This document shows positions 14,406 to 21,837 of a stretch of 23,689 nt of DNA, piece by piece (positions within the stretch are counted from its first letter, which is position 1; each line of letters begins with the position of its first letter). The notes beneath the pieces were generated by a model. It saw only the letters and a list, made by a program, of their open reading frames with translations. It was not told the origin of the DNA and did no database searches. The position numbers and the translations under genes were made by a program. Source of the DNA: a virus. The stretch spans positions 1 to 23,689 of IMG/VR virus record IMGVR_UViG_3300036760_000871. One strand, given 5' to 3'.

Positions 14406-14507
14406 CTAAAAGGATGTTCCCGACCGTTCCCGACGCGGTCTTCCGCGACCGGAAGTCGGCGGAGTACCTATGGCGTTGCCCATCTTGCCCACCTTGATGC
14501 GCGTCAT
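14406..14507 (-). CDS. Possible 33-residue basic peptide
   Basis: A short frame starts with an ATG overlapping the stop of the upstream Cys-rich gene (ATGA) and encodes MTRIKVGKMGNAIGTPPTSG followed by an Arg-rich end. The tight overlap is the only argument that it is translated; such overlaps are the rule in this genome. The composition is basic and probably disordered. It may equally be an untranslated leftover between the Cys-rich gene and the methyltransferase. Confidence 0.25.
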   Translation of the reverse strand: MTRIKVGKMGNAIGTPPTSGRGRPRRERSGTSF

Positions 14508-14881
14508 ATCAGCTCCTCGTCCTCGTCCGGTTGCTCGGCCTCCGGCGCGATCGTCGAACCTGCGCCAACCTGGCGCGACCTGCGCGGCCACAACCAGACG
14601 TCCTTGCTAATCTGCGGGCCGTGGTAGCACGCGCAGTAGTGCCACGCCCCGGGCGGCGGGTCGCACTCGCGCTTGCCGGTTGCCCATGTGACCTTCGTGC
14701 CGCCGATGTACTCCGAGCAGAAGTAGTCGTCGCCGACCTTCGAGAAGTTGCGGCAGTCCATGCAGCGGCAATGCTTCAGCACGACCACGTCCGGGGGCGG
14801 GGGCATGGTCGGACGGTTCGCCGATCGCGCCGGGGGCGGGCATGACAAGGCCAGCAACTTCGTGACGCTGGTCAGTCCCAT
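14504..14881 (-). CDS. Cys-rich hypothetical protein
   Basis: This 125-residue protein (or about 100 from an internal ATG at MPPPPDVVVLKHC) has Cys residues in HCRCMDCRNF, YFCSEYIGG, GKRECDPPP and WHYCACYHG. The Cys/His spacing suggests a metal-binding or disulphide-rich domain. It ends in an acidic tail (EQPDEDEELI). The ATG at 14879-14881 overlaps the stop of the preceding gene by several bases (ATGGGACTGA), which favours the longer form. I do not recognise the family. Confidence 0.55.
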   Translation of the reverse strand: MGLTSVTKLLALSCPPPARSANRPTMPPPPDVVVLKHCRCMDCRNFSKVGDDYFCSEYIGGTKVTWATGKRECDPPPGAWHYCACYHGPQISKDVWLWPRRSRQVGAGSTIAPEAEQPDEDEELI

Positions 14882-15399
14882 ATCCGCACCCCGTAGATGA
14901 GTTTCCGCAGCAAGCTGAGCAGCTTGCGGGGCGACGCATCGAGCGCTTTCCACCGTTCCCAGTCGTCGAGCGTCAATGGCACGTCCTGGGGCACGGCCCG
15001 GATGAACGCCTCCGAGCGGGCGATGTTCAAGACGGCCAGACGCCATGCGTCTACGGGTTCCTCAGGCGGCAGGGCCAGACGGTACGCCATGGCGAAGATG
15101 TCTTCCTTGTTCAAGAAGGCGGTCCACAGCGATGCCGTCGCGCCATCGGCGGGAGGATCGGGAGAATTGGGGGGTATTTCGGCTATACGCTGCTTACCAG
15201 GCGTATGCGCAGCGCCTGCGCACGTGTGTAGCTGTGGAAAATCCTCCCGATTCTCCCTCCCTTGCTGTAAGACATTGAAATCAAAGGATGTTGCGTTCGG
15301 GAGAATCGCGTTTCCATTCTCCCGAATCCTCCCGATTCTCCCGACCGACACGCGCATAGCGGCCGGCGAAGGCATGCATGACGTGGTTGCCGTGCTCAC
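14872..15399 (-). CDS. Hypothetical protein; 5' half may be origin DNA
   Basis: The frame starts at a GTG overlapping the primase stop (GTGA). The first 85 residues look poor: low complexity, few secondary-structure signals, and repeats such as GRIGRIRENG that come from the DNA repeats below. The last 85 or so residues read as a real protein (LWTAFLNKEDIFAMAYRLAL, DAWRLAVLNIARSEAFIRAV, LTLDDWERWKALDASPRKLL, LRKLIYGVRIWD). A start at the ATG at 15088-15090 or nearby would give a protein of about 72 residues and leave 15100-15395 free as non-coding DNA. No function recognised. Confidence 0.5.
   Translation of the reverse strand: MSTATTSCMPSPAAMRVSVGRIGRIRENGNAILPNATSFDFNVLQQGRENREDFPQLHTCAGAAHTPGKQRIAEIPPNSPDPPADGATASLWTAFLNKEDIFAMAYRLALPPEEPVDAWRLAVLNIARSEAFIRAVPQDVPLTLDDWERWKALDASPRKLLSLLRKLIYGVRIWD
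15151..15342. repeat. Cluster of eight GGGAGRAT octamers (iteron-like)
   Basis: The octamer GGGAGGAT or GGGAGAAT occurs at 15151-15158, 15160-15167 and 15299-15306 (plus) and at 15241-15248, 15250-15257, 15316-15323, 15326-15333 and 15335-15342 (minus). Adjacent copies are 9-10 bp apart, about one helical turn. An 18-mer (AATCCTCCCGATTCTCCC) is repeated exactly at 15240 and 15325. The stretch 15260-15300 is richer in A+T than its surroundings. Iterons beside an AT-rich stretch next to a primase gene are the usual make-up of a phage replication origin. Confidence 0.55.
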
Positions 15400-17807
15400 T
15401 TGATCTCCTTCAGGAAGTACTTCACATGGTTGCTGGGGCCGGAACGCCGGATGTACCAGGACGCCACCGGCATGTCGGTGTGGCGGCTGAGCAAGCGGCC
15501 GAAGGCCACGCTGATCGCCGCGTCGGTCTGCTTGGCGAACACGTGCCCGAAGATGTTGCAGTTCCGGGCCAGCTCGCGCAGGTCCTTCGGTTCAACCTCC
15601 TGGCTGCCGTAGCCCTCGTGCCATGCCCGGACGAACGCCTCCATCTCCGAGCCGCCGGGGTTGGCGCGCTGTCGCCACTCGGCCTCGTTCGTGCGCCACT
15701 TCCGCAGGCCGTTTACCTGGAGGATGCCCCCGACGGTCTCCGACCAGGACTCGAAGCCGCCCAGCCGGTTGGCGTGGAGCGGCTGGTCCGCCGCCAGCCA
15801 GTTCTCCACCAGCCCCAGCAGGCATTCCAGGACGGTGCGGCGCTGCTGCCGGGCGTAGGCGCGGATGTCGGGATGCTGGAAGTCGGTCCGCGCCTCGGGA
15901 TTGGCCGACGTCGGCTCGATCATGATGGGCACGATGCGCTTGGCGATCTCGCCGGAGGTCTGGACGTTGTTGCCCGTGCCGACGATGGTGAGGTTGTTGG
16001 GCAGCGAGACGTTCCGCGAGAAGCCCAGCACCCGCCCCAGGAAGTTCTTGGTCGTCAGCAGGCTCGCCAGGGCGGGCGAGTCGATGTACGGCGGCAGGTT
16101 GTCCAGGTGCATCAGCGTCTCGCCCTGGAGCAGCATGGCCAGGATGCGCTTCTCGCGTTCCTCCTCCCGCTCGGTGATCTGCATGGAGGGCGTGTCCCGC
16201 CCGGTGATGATCAGCCCCATGACCTCGTTGACCAGCTTGCTCTTGCCCGTCCGCTCGATGGGCGCGTTCATCAGGTGCATGGGCCGGTTGCCGTCGATGG
16301 CCGGGGCGATGATGGGCGTCAGCAGCAGGCCGAAGAAGTTCTCCCGATCCGCCGGCGTCTTGAAGGGGAAGTCCACGACCAGGTCGTGCAGCACGTTGTG
16401 GATGACCTCGCAATCGGTCTCCGGCACCAGGTCGCGGAGGTCATCCGGCTCGTCGTAATAGAGACCGTCGCGCCAGCCGGGCCCGATGCGCATGAAGTCG
16501 GGGCCGTAGAACGGGTACGCCACCATCAGATGCAGATCGCGGACGTCGGGGGCGCTCTGCGCGTGGGCGACGACCAGACCGGCGTTGTCCTTGTTGCAGG
16601 CCTGGTAGAGCAGCACCTGCTCTTTGTTCTGGCGGGACGTGACCCACTTGCCGAGCTTGACCTTGCTGTCGACCAGGATGCGCATGCGGTCGGCCGAGAA
16701 CTCCGTCCACTTACGCTTGCCCGGGGGGCCGATGATCTCGCCGGGGATGAAGTCGCGCCGGTAGATGGCGTCGGCAGGCAGGGCGTCGAGCACCTCACCG
16801 GCGAAGTCGGCGTTGGAACGCTCGACGTAATTGTCCTCGTCGTCCTTGTGCGGGCCCGGCGTGAGGATGTACTCGTTGGCGAACGACTGGCACTTGGCGG
16901 CGCTGTCGGGCAAGTCGATGCGCCGGGGCTGGGCCATGCCCGCCTGCAGGCCGGAGCGGATGGTGTTGCGCGTCCTCTCCGGGCCGTCGCCGGGATCGTC
17001 CACCAGGCCGCATGCCCCAGCCGCTGCCATCAGGGCCTCCTCGACCTCGACGCGCTCCAGGTATCCGCCGCCGATCAGCGTGCCCAGACTGAAGGCGGCC
17101 TTGTTCAGCGTCTCGTTGCGGTTGCCGGTGGCGGCCGTGGAGACGGCGTGCAGCTCCATCTTCAGCGCCGTCTGGGCGTAGTGTTTGGCCTTGGCGGGAA
17201 TGTCGCCGGCCGCCTGCGCCGGGGGCGCGCCGTTGCCGTCCATCGGGACATCCTTGGCGGGCGCTGCCTTCGGCTTGCCCTTCGCCCGCAGCCGCTCGAT
17301 GATCTCGGTCGGCAGGGGCGCAACCTCGACATTCCACGGCTCGTGGCCCTCGGCCCAGGTGTAGAGCGACCCCGTGTCGGGATGCACCGAGCCGGGGAAC
17401 ACCACCTGCCCGCCGTCGCCGCGCACGTCGATGTGCGGGCCCAGACGGCCGCTGGAGTTTCCCAGGGGCTGTTCGCACAGGTAGTAAAGGTGATACGCCC
17501 CGGGCCTGCCGGTCAGCGCCGTTACCGTGCCGGGCAGGTCCAGCCCCGACACGTCCGCCCCGGGGTCGACGTCGATCACCACCACGCCGCTGACGCGGCC
17601 GGTGCGGAGACCGACATTGCCCTGGGCAGCCCAAGCCAGGGCTTCCTCCAGCGTCTCACGGGGGCGCTTCTGCCAGCCCTCCAGCGTCGGGCGCTTGCCC
17701 GCCAGGGGCGTGAAGGACCAGCCCATCCCGTGGCCGAGCCGCACGTTGGTGGCCAGGGGGCTTTCAGTACTGGATGCCGAGGGCGGCGAGCCGTTGTCGG
17801 ACGTCAT
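15396..17807 (-). CDS. Primase-polymerase with C-terminal helicase domain
   Basis: This 803-residue replication protein has an N-terminal Prim-Pol domain (about residues 25-190) with VVVIDVDPGADVSG holding the metal-binding Asp residues, HLYYLCEQPLG, and GPHIDVRGDGGQVVFPGSVH. A linker follows, then a helicase-type ATPase (about residues 440-700) with a variant P-loop NAPIERTGKSKLVNEVMG, an acidic motif TLMHLDNLPPYIDS, and LPNNLTIVGTGNNVQTSGEI as the sensor region ending in an Arg-rich finger (AKRIVPIMIEP). It would lay primers and unwind the phage origin. Length fits family members. Its ATG lies inside the end of the VRR-NUC gene (44-nt overlap). The gene looks intact. Confidence 0.88.
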   Translation of the reverse strand: MTSDNGSPPSASSTESPLATNVRLGHGMGWSFTPLAGKRPTLEGWQKRPRETLEEALAWAAQGNVGLRTGRVSGVVVIDVDPGADVSGLDLPGTVTALTGRPGAYHLYYLCEQPLGNSSGRLGPHIDVRGDGGQVVFPGSVHPDTGSLYTWAEGHEPWNVEVAPLPTEIIERLRAKGKPKAAPAKDVPMDGNGAPPAQAAGDIPAKAKHYAQTALKMELHAVSTAATGNRNETLNKAAFSLGTLIGGGYLERVEVEEALMAAAGACGLVDDPGDGPERTRNTIRSGLQAGMAQPRRIDLPDSAAKCQSFANEYILTPGPHKDDEDNYVERSNADFAGEVLDALPADAIYRRDFIPGEIIGPPGKRKWTEFSADRMRILVDSKVKLGKWVTSRQNKEQVLLYQACNKDNAGLVVAHAQSAPDVRDLHLMVAYPFYGPDFMRIGPGWRDGLYYDEPDDLRDLVPETDCEVIHNVLHDLVVDFPFKTPADRENFFGLLLTPIIAPAIDGNRPMHLMNAPIERTGKSKLVNEVMGLIITGRDTPSMQITEREEEREKRILAMLLQGETLMHLDNLPPYIDSPALASLLTTKNFLGRVLGFSRNVSLPNNLTIVGTGNNVQTSGEIAKRIVPIMIEPTSANPEARTDFQHPDIRAYARQQRRTVLECLLGLVENWLAADQPLHANRLGGFESWSETVGGILQVNGLRKWRTNEAEWRQRANPGGSEMEAFVRAWHEGYGSQEVEPKDLRELARNCNIFGHVFAKQTDAAISVAFGRLLSRHTDMPVASWYIRRSGPSNHVKYFLKEIK

Positions 17808-18087
17808 CAGTGGACCTCGCGAGGATGTAGATGCCGTGGAACTTCTCGATCATGTTCTGGAAGGCGACCTGCTCGGGCGTCTGGCGGCCGGTCGCCGACT
17901 TGACCTCGATCTCCAGCCGCCGGCCGTCGGGCAGGATGCCCGTCAGGTCGGCCTGCCCCGGCACGCCGAACCGTATGACACGCGTGCCAATGCGTGCCAC
18001 GCCGACGTTCGCCCGCCATAGACGAAGGCGAGGCAGCGTGCCGAAGGCGCGGAGGAAGTCGTTCTGGAGGGCCTTCTCCGACGCCAT
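17764..18087 (-). CDS. VRR-NUC domain endonuclease
   Basis: This 107-residue protein begins MASEKALQNDFLRAFGTLPR and has the PD-(D/E)xK core: RANVGVARIG, GVPGQADLTGILPDG with the metal-binding Asp, and LEIEVKSATGRQTPEQ with the ExK pair, followed by the helix QVAFQNMIEKFHG. Stand-alone VRR-NUC proteins are common in phages and cut branched or junction DNA during replication or recombination. Its ATG overlaps the stop of the zinc-ribbon gene (TGATG), and its end overlaps the primase start. Size is normal for the stand-alone type. Confidence 0.87.
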   Translation of the reverse strand: MASEKALQNDFLRAFGTLPRLRLWRANVGVARIGTRVIRFGVPGQADLTGILPDGRRLEIEVKSATGRQTPEQVAFQNMIEKFHGIYILARSTDDVRQRLAALGIQY

Positions 18088-18365
18088 CAATCGCCCTCCA
18101 TTGCCCGGATGGCGTTGGCCTGGTAGCCGGAGACGTCGTCCGTCCGTGCCGACGAGGGGACGGCGACCTGGGCGTGCCGACCGGCGCACTGCTCGCAGTC
18201 CTGAATCGGTGGCGGCCAGGGCTTGGCGCTGACCCGCATAGGCTCGCCGCACATCACGCAGTACCACCGGACGTACTTCGATCCGGCGATCGCGCTTCGG
18301 GCCAGCCCGTACCTGGGCGTCAGCAGCCTGATCCGCTGGGCGACATGTGGTTTGACCTTGGTCAT
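18087..18365 (-). CDS. Small zinc-ribbon protein
   Basis: This 92-residue protein begins MTKVKPHVAQRIRLLTPRYG, basic and helical, and has two Cys pairs, WYCVMCGEPM and DCEQCAGRH, forming a likely zinc ribbon. It sits between the helicase and nuclease genes, 18 nt after the helicase stop, so it may act as a small DNA-binding partner in replication. The family is not one I recognise. Confidence 0.6.
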   Translation of the reverse strand: MTKVKPHVAQRIRLLTPRYGLARSAIAGSKYVRWYCVMCGEPMRVSAKPWPPPIQDCEQCAGRHAQVAVPSSARTDDVSGYQANAIRAMEGD

Positions 18366-18383
18366 CGCGAGCGCCTTCCCCAG

Positions 18384-18419
18384 TTACCTACCGGCGGGCA
18401 CCGAAAACTGTCGGGTTGG
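18384..18419 (-). repeat. 36-nt repeat, copy A (end of helicase gene)
   Basis: This matches 22164-22199 in 31 of 36 positions with no gaps. On the minus strand it runs from CCAACCCGACAG to GCCGGTAGGTAA. Here it encodes the helicase C-terminus (PTRQFSVPAGR and stop TAA). The frame differs from the second copy, so the likeness is at the DNA or RNA level. Confidence 0.7.
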
Positions 18420-19988
18420 GGCCTCCGAACCGGCGTCGCCGGCGGTTTCCTGGGCAACCTCATCCCGCACCGCCTGGACGAACCCCATCGGCCACTGGCC
18501 GAAGGCATCGCGGAAGCGGTAGGACGCCCAGCCGGGCTTGAAGCCCTTGGCGACGGCGACGCAGGTCAGGTGCTTGAAGTAGGCCCGCTTTTCCACGTAG
18601 CTGGCGGCGGCCGGGTGGATCAACTCGCCGTCGGCGACCACCGGCTCGACCCCAAAGCGGTCCTTGAAGCGGTAGAAGCTCCAGCCCGGCCTGTACCCGC
18701 CGGCCATCCGCTGGGCCTCTATCTGGACCCACATCTGGCGGCGGTACTCGAAGGACGTGTCGTCAAACTCCGACAGCTCGCCCGGGCCGTGGATGGCAGG
18801 ACGACGGCGCTCAGCACCGCCGTCTGCAACCGGCACCCATCCGCATTCGGGGCAGCATGGTTCGTCCATCCCGAATAGCAGGCCGCAGTTGCCGCATCGC
18901 CGCAGCCCCAGCGGTTCGTCGGAGCCAACTTTCTCGTCCGACAACGTGTAGTTCAGCCGCCGAGTGACCAGGCCGTGGACGTGGTGGTTGCCCGCGTGGT
19001 CCAGGACGATAGCGCCGTCCTTGCCATCGCAGGCCCGCATGACCCGGCCGATCATCTGGAGATGCAGGTTTAGGCTGGCTGTCGGTCGGGCGATGACGGC
19101 GCACTCCAGCGCCGGCAGGTCCCAGCCCTCAGTCAGCACCATGCAGTTGGAGACCACCAGGGTCTCGCTGGCACGGAGACGGTCCAGAATGTCATCCCGC
19201 TCGGAGCGCGGCGTGCCGCCGTCCAGATGCTCGGCCGGGACTCCGGCGTCCTTGAACGCCTTGGCGATCGCCATCGAGTGCTCGATGTCCACCGCGAAGG
19301 CGACCGTCCTGCTGCCGGCGGCGCGCTTCTTCCACGTCTCGACGATGTCGGCGTTCAGTTCGGCCGTGTTCGACCGCTCGGCCAGCGCCCCCAGGCTGTA
19401 GTCGCCCGCCACGACGCGGACGCCGCGCAGGTCCGGGGCCTTAGAGGCCCAGACACGGGGCTTGTGCAGCACGCCGTCGGCGCACAGTTCATCCGGCCAG
19501 GCGGCCACCACCAGCTCGCCGAACAGGTCACCCAGCCCGCGCCCGTCCAAGCGGAACGGCGTGGCCGTCAGGCCCACGATGTGCGCGTCGGGATACGCGG
19601 CCAAGACGTTCTGATAGCTGTCGGCGGCGGCGTGGTGACATTCATCGACCACGATCAGCCCGGCCGGTGGCTTTTCCCGCCGCACGAGCGTCTGGATGGA
19701 CGCGACCTGGACCTGGGCGTCGGGGTTGCCGTCGTAACCCGACATGACGATGCCGGTCTTGAGCCCGTGGGCCTCCAGCCGCTCGGCCGCCTGGTCGATC
19801 AGCTCTTTGCGATGGGCCATCCAAAGCGTGGGCATGCCCAGCCGCTCGACGATCTCGGTGGCCATGGTCGTCTTGCCGCTGCCCGTGGGGCTGACCAGGA
19901 TCGGCCGGCGGTCCAGCCTGGCCAGCACGTCGTCGACGGCACGCCGCTGATAGGCGCGGAGTTCGAGGCGCGAGACGGCGGTGGTCAT
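18384..19988 (-). CDS. SF2 (DEAD/DEAH-type) helicase with zinc ribbon and repeat tail
   Basis: This 534-residue protein has the SF2 motifs in order: LRAYQRRAVDDVLA (Q region), SPTGSGKTTMATEI (I), MAHRKELIDQAAERL (Ia), VVDECHHAA (II), LTATPFRLDG (III), then VVSNCMVLTEGWDLP (V) and HLQMIGRVMRA (VI). The core ends near residue 370. A zinc ribbon follows (RRCGNCGLLFGMDEPCCPEC), then two similar units at about 445-465 and 498-518 (YRPGWSFYRFKDRFG and FKPGWASYRFRDAFG). The fold is of the UvrB/Hef-like phage helicase type. It would remodel forks or recombination intermediates. Its 3' end lies in a 36-nt repeat shared with the sigma gene. Confidence 0.9.
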   Translation of the reverse strand: MTTAVSRLELRAYQRRAVDDVLARLDRRPILVSPTGSGKTTMATEIVERLGMPTLWMAHRKELIDQAAERLEAHGLKTGIVMSGYDGNPDAQVQVASIQTLVRREKPPAGLIVVDECHHAAADSYQNVLAAYPDAHIVGLTATPFRLDGRGLGDLFGELVVAAWPDELCADGVLHKPRVWASKAPDLRGVRVVAGDYSLGALAERSNTAELNADIVETWKKRAAGSRTVAFAVDIEHSMAIAKAFKDAGVPAEHLDGGTPRSERDDILDRLRASETLVVSNCMVLTEGWDLPALECAVIARPTASLNLHLQMIGRVMRACDGKDGAIVLDHAGNHHVHGLVTRRLNYTLSDEKVGSDEPLGLRRCGNCGLLFGMDEPCCPECGWVPVADGGAERRRPAIHGPGELSEFDDTSFEYRRQMWVQIEAQRMAGGYRPGWSFYRFKDRFGVEPVVADGELIHPAAASYVEKRAYFKHLTCVAVAKGFKPGWASYRFRDAFGQWPMGFVQAVRDEVAQETAGDAGSEAPTRQFSVPAGR

Positions 19989-20176
19989 CGCTTCCTCCGG
20001 TAGATGCAGTCCCTACATCGCCTGCCGTCTGTCCGCTCGCAGGCGTGGTTCCAGACGCGGTGGATGTGGTCCGCCATGCGGTTCTCGTGGCCGGGGAAGT
20101 TGCTGCTGTCGGTCGTCGCCTTGCCCGGCGACTGGTCCTGCTGGCTGCGCAGAATGTCCTTGTCCGATGGATGCAT
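19985..20176 (-). CDS. Small hypothetical protein with CxxC end
   Basis: This 63-residue protein starts at MHPSDKDILRSQQDQSPGKA (ATG at 20174-20176) and ends RVWNHACERTDGRRCRDCIY with a basic tail. Its stop overlaps the helicase start (ATGA). The C-terminal Cys cluster (C-x9-C-x2-C with His) may bind zinc. No good ribosome binding site is visible, and the frame is open upstream through a tRNA-like sequence, so the start is unsure. Function unknown. Confidence 0.45.
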   Translation of the reverse strand: MHPSDKDILRSQQDQSPGKATTDSSNFPGHENRMADHIHRVWNHACERTDGRRCRDCIYRRKR

Positions 20177-20214
20177 GAAGTTCTCCGCGCCCGCCGCGTT
20201 GGCGGGGCTGCTAA

Positions 20215-20277
20215 AGGCAGGTGCCGGAGTCGAACCGGCAGCCGGGGGAATGAGCCCCAGCCACACCCGTCCCTGCC
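20215..20277 (-). tRNA. Degenerate tRNA-like element, CAT loop
   Basis: On the minus strand GGCAGGG pairs with ACCTGCC at six of seven positions. The T arm GCCGG-TTCGACT-CCGGC fits the tRNA consensus exactly. A stem TGGGG/CCCCG carries loop CTCATTC with T33 and CAT at the anticodon position. The D arm is reduced to about 9 nt that cannot form a normal stem, and the variable loop is only 3 nt, giving 63 nt in all. It is probably a decayed tRNA or a tRNA mimic and unlikely to charge normally. Confidence 0.35.
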
Positions 20278-20375
20278 CGCGCCGCGGCGCTCGCGCCTGC
20301 TCGGCCGATCCCGGTACTTCGCGTGAAGGAGTGGCACGCCCGGCACGCCGCGACAGCCGCCCGTCCCGCGATGCC

Positions 20376-21161
20376 TCAGAACGGGATGATCTTTGCGGGG
20401 CCCTCGTCGCGCATGACGGCCCACTCGGCGGGGCTCAGTTGGTCGGGCTGCTTGCCGGGGAACAACTCCGCGAGGATGCCGAACCATTCCCGCTCGACCG
20501 CCTCCTGGGTCCACTTCTCGCCGCTGCAGTGCTTGATGAACTCCTCCCAGGCCCCGGCCATCGTGCATTCGGGGGCCGGCGCGGCGGCTGGTTCCGGCGC
20601 TGGGGCTTCAGCCGCAGGCGGCGGCGAAGGGGGAGCCTTGGGTTTGGCCGGCGGGAGGTTCGGCGGTGCCGCGGGCTCCGCCGTCTTCTGCGCCGGCCCG
20701 GCCAGCGCCCGGAGCTTGGAGCCCAGGCGGTTGCGGATGGCGGTCTTGGCCGCGCCCTCGGCCTTGGTGACGCCGCCGGTGCCGGTGGAGCCGAAAGGGT
20801 TCAGGTACTGGACCTTCATGCGGCGTTTGCCGTTGTACTCCTCCATCGCCAACTTCAGCTGCACGGCGTGGCCGGAGAGGTCCGTCTCCTGGAGCCAGAA
20901 CGGCTCGCGCCCGTCCCAGCCCAGCGCCGCCTTGAGGGCGTCGATGGTGATGGAATTCAGCGAGCCGTCCTTCTTCTCGAGGTAGAAGTACCCCGTGATC
21001 TCGAAGTTGTCGGCGGCGCAGTCGGCCCACTCACCCGACGGCTGGAGTTCCTCGTACAGCTTGAACTTGATGATGCACGTCGCCAGCTTGTTTGGGCCGG
21101 TCTCGTCCACGCCGACCTCGGCGGGGTATGCGTTGAAGAGTCCTTCTCGGTTGGGAATCAC
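20376..21161 (-). CDS. Probable ssDNA-binding/recombination accessory protein
   Basis: This 261-residue protein starts at a GTG (21159-21161) with AAAGGAG 7 nt upstream. The N-terminal 150 residues are beta-rich (IPNREGLFNAYPAEVGVDET, ATCIIKFKLYEEL, FEITGYFYLEKKDGSLN, KALGWDGREPFWL-like segment at about 80-90, LKLAMEEYNGKRRMKVQYLN, PFGSTGTGG). A Pro/Ala linker follows (about 165-205), then a small helical C-terminal domain (EEFIKHCSGEKW, EWFGILAELFPGKQPDQLSP). The layout, OB-like domain plus linker, and its place right after a RecA/Sak4-like ATPase suggest a ssDNA-binding partner, as in DUF669-type phage pairs. This is inference; I see no sequence signature that proves it. Confidence 0.5.
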   Translation of the reverse strand: MIPNREGLFNAYPAEVGVDETGPNKLATCIIKFKLYEELQPSGEWADCAADNFEITGYFYLEKKDGSLNSITIDALKAALGWDGREPFWLQETDLSGHAVQLKLAMEEYNGKRRMKVQYLNPFGSTGTGGVTKAEGAAKTAIRNRLGSKLRALAGPAQKTAEPAAPPNLPPAKPKAPPSPPPAAEAPAPEPAAAPAPECTMAGAWEEFIKHCSGEKWTQEAVEREWFGILAELFPGKQPDQLSPAEWAVMRDEGPAKIIPF

Positions 21162-21174
21162 GGTGTCACTCCTT

Positions 21175-21837
21175 TCAGGCCCGGGGGCCGAAGAGCTTGG
21201 TCCAGAGGGTGGTGTCGAACTGCACCAGTTCGATCTGCTCGCTGAGGCTGCGGGACTTGGCCATGCAGAACGGCAGCTCCTGAGGGAAGATGGTCCGCGT
21301 GCCGCTGCCCCTGGCCTTGCCGTCCTTGGCGTCCACGTCGTAGCCGATGAACAGAAGGTGGTCGAGCCACTCGCGGAGACGCAGGCGGATGGAGGCCTTG
21401 CCGCTGGAGGGGTTCTGGAGGCGAGGCTCCCACCGCAGCCAGTCGTCACCGCGGGGGTTGGGCACCGACGCGGTGCAGTCGTGCATGATCAGCACGACGT
21501 TCCGCCCGGCGCGGACATGGGCGTCCAGGTCGCCCAGCAACGTCAGGAACGTCTCATAGACGTGCTGGTAGCCCTTGCCGAACCCGTAGTCCTCGATCCG
21601 GCGGATGATGACGCCGTCCTTTTCATGCTTCACGTTCGCCAGTGTCCAGGCCAGGGCCAATTCTTCGGCCTTGGTGGCGCTGTCGATCACCAGCGTCTTG
21701 ATGTCGTCCCACCCGCCTGAATGCAGGGCGTCGCGCATGTCCTGCCAGGAGGCGATGCCGCCGACCCGACGGACGTCCAGCTTGCCCAGCGACGGCAGCA
21801 GGATGGGCAGGCTGAAGGCGGTTTTGGCGGTGGTCAT
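21175..21837 (-). CDS. RecA/Sak4-like (AAA_24-type) ATPase lacking its P-loop
   Basis: This 220-residue protein has the later parts of an AAA_24/Sak4-like recombinase: IASWQDMRDALHSGGWDDIK, Walker B TLVIDSATKAEEL, EDYGFGKGYQHVYETFLTLL, AGRNVVLIMHD and a beta-rich end (LREWLDHLLFIGYDVDAKDG). The family's Walker A (GxxGxGKT) normally lies about 60-70 residues before Walker B. Here only MTTAKTAFSLPILLPSLG then KLDVRRVGG lie before it, and no P-loop exists. ATP binding should therefore be lost. An in-frame internal deletion near residue 18 would explain this. The start overlaps the preceding stop (ATGA), so a longer N-terminus is not possible in this frame without overlapping the other gene. Confidence 0.65.
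   Translation of the reverse strand: MTTAKTAFSLPILLPSLGKLDVRRVGGIASWQDMRDALHSGGWDDIKTLVIDSATKAEELALAWTLANVKHEKDGVIIRRIEDYGFGKGYQHVYETFLTLLGDLDAHVRAGRNVVLIMHDCTASVPNPRGDDWLRWEPRLQNPSSGKASIRLRLREWLDHLLFIGYDVDAKDGKARGSGTRTIFPQELPFCMAKSRSLSEQIELVQFDTTLWTKLFGPRA

Noticed and set aside
15140-15345. CRISPR array
   Set aside because: The repeats are 8-mers 9-10 bp apart in both orientations, with no 20-40 nt repeat and no regular spacers. No other array-like region is visible in the window.
15378-17903. An 841-residue plus-strand open frame
   Set aside because: Antisense to the Prim-Pol/helicase gene, which has all expected motifs. Composition is shadow-like with no domains.
20004-21245. A 413-residue plus-strand frame over the ssDNA-binding-like gene
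   Set aside because: Shadow of the minus-strand gene; its Arg/Gly/Leu runs mirror the Pro/Ala linker on the other strand.
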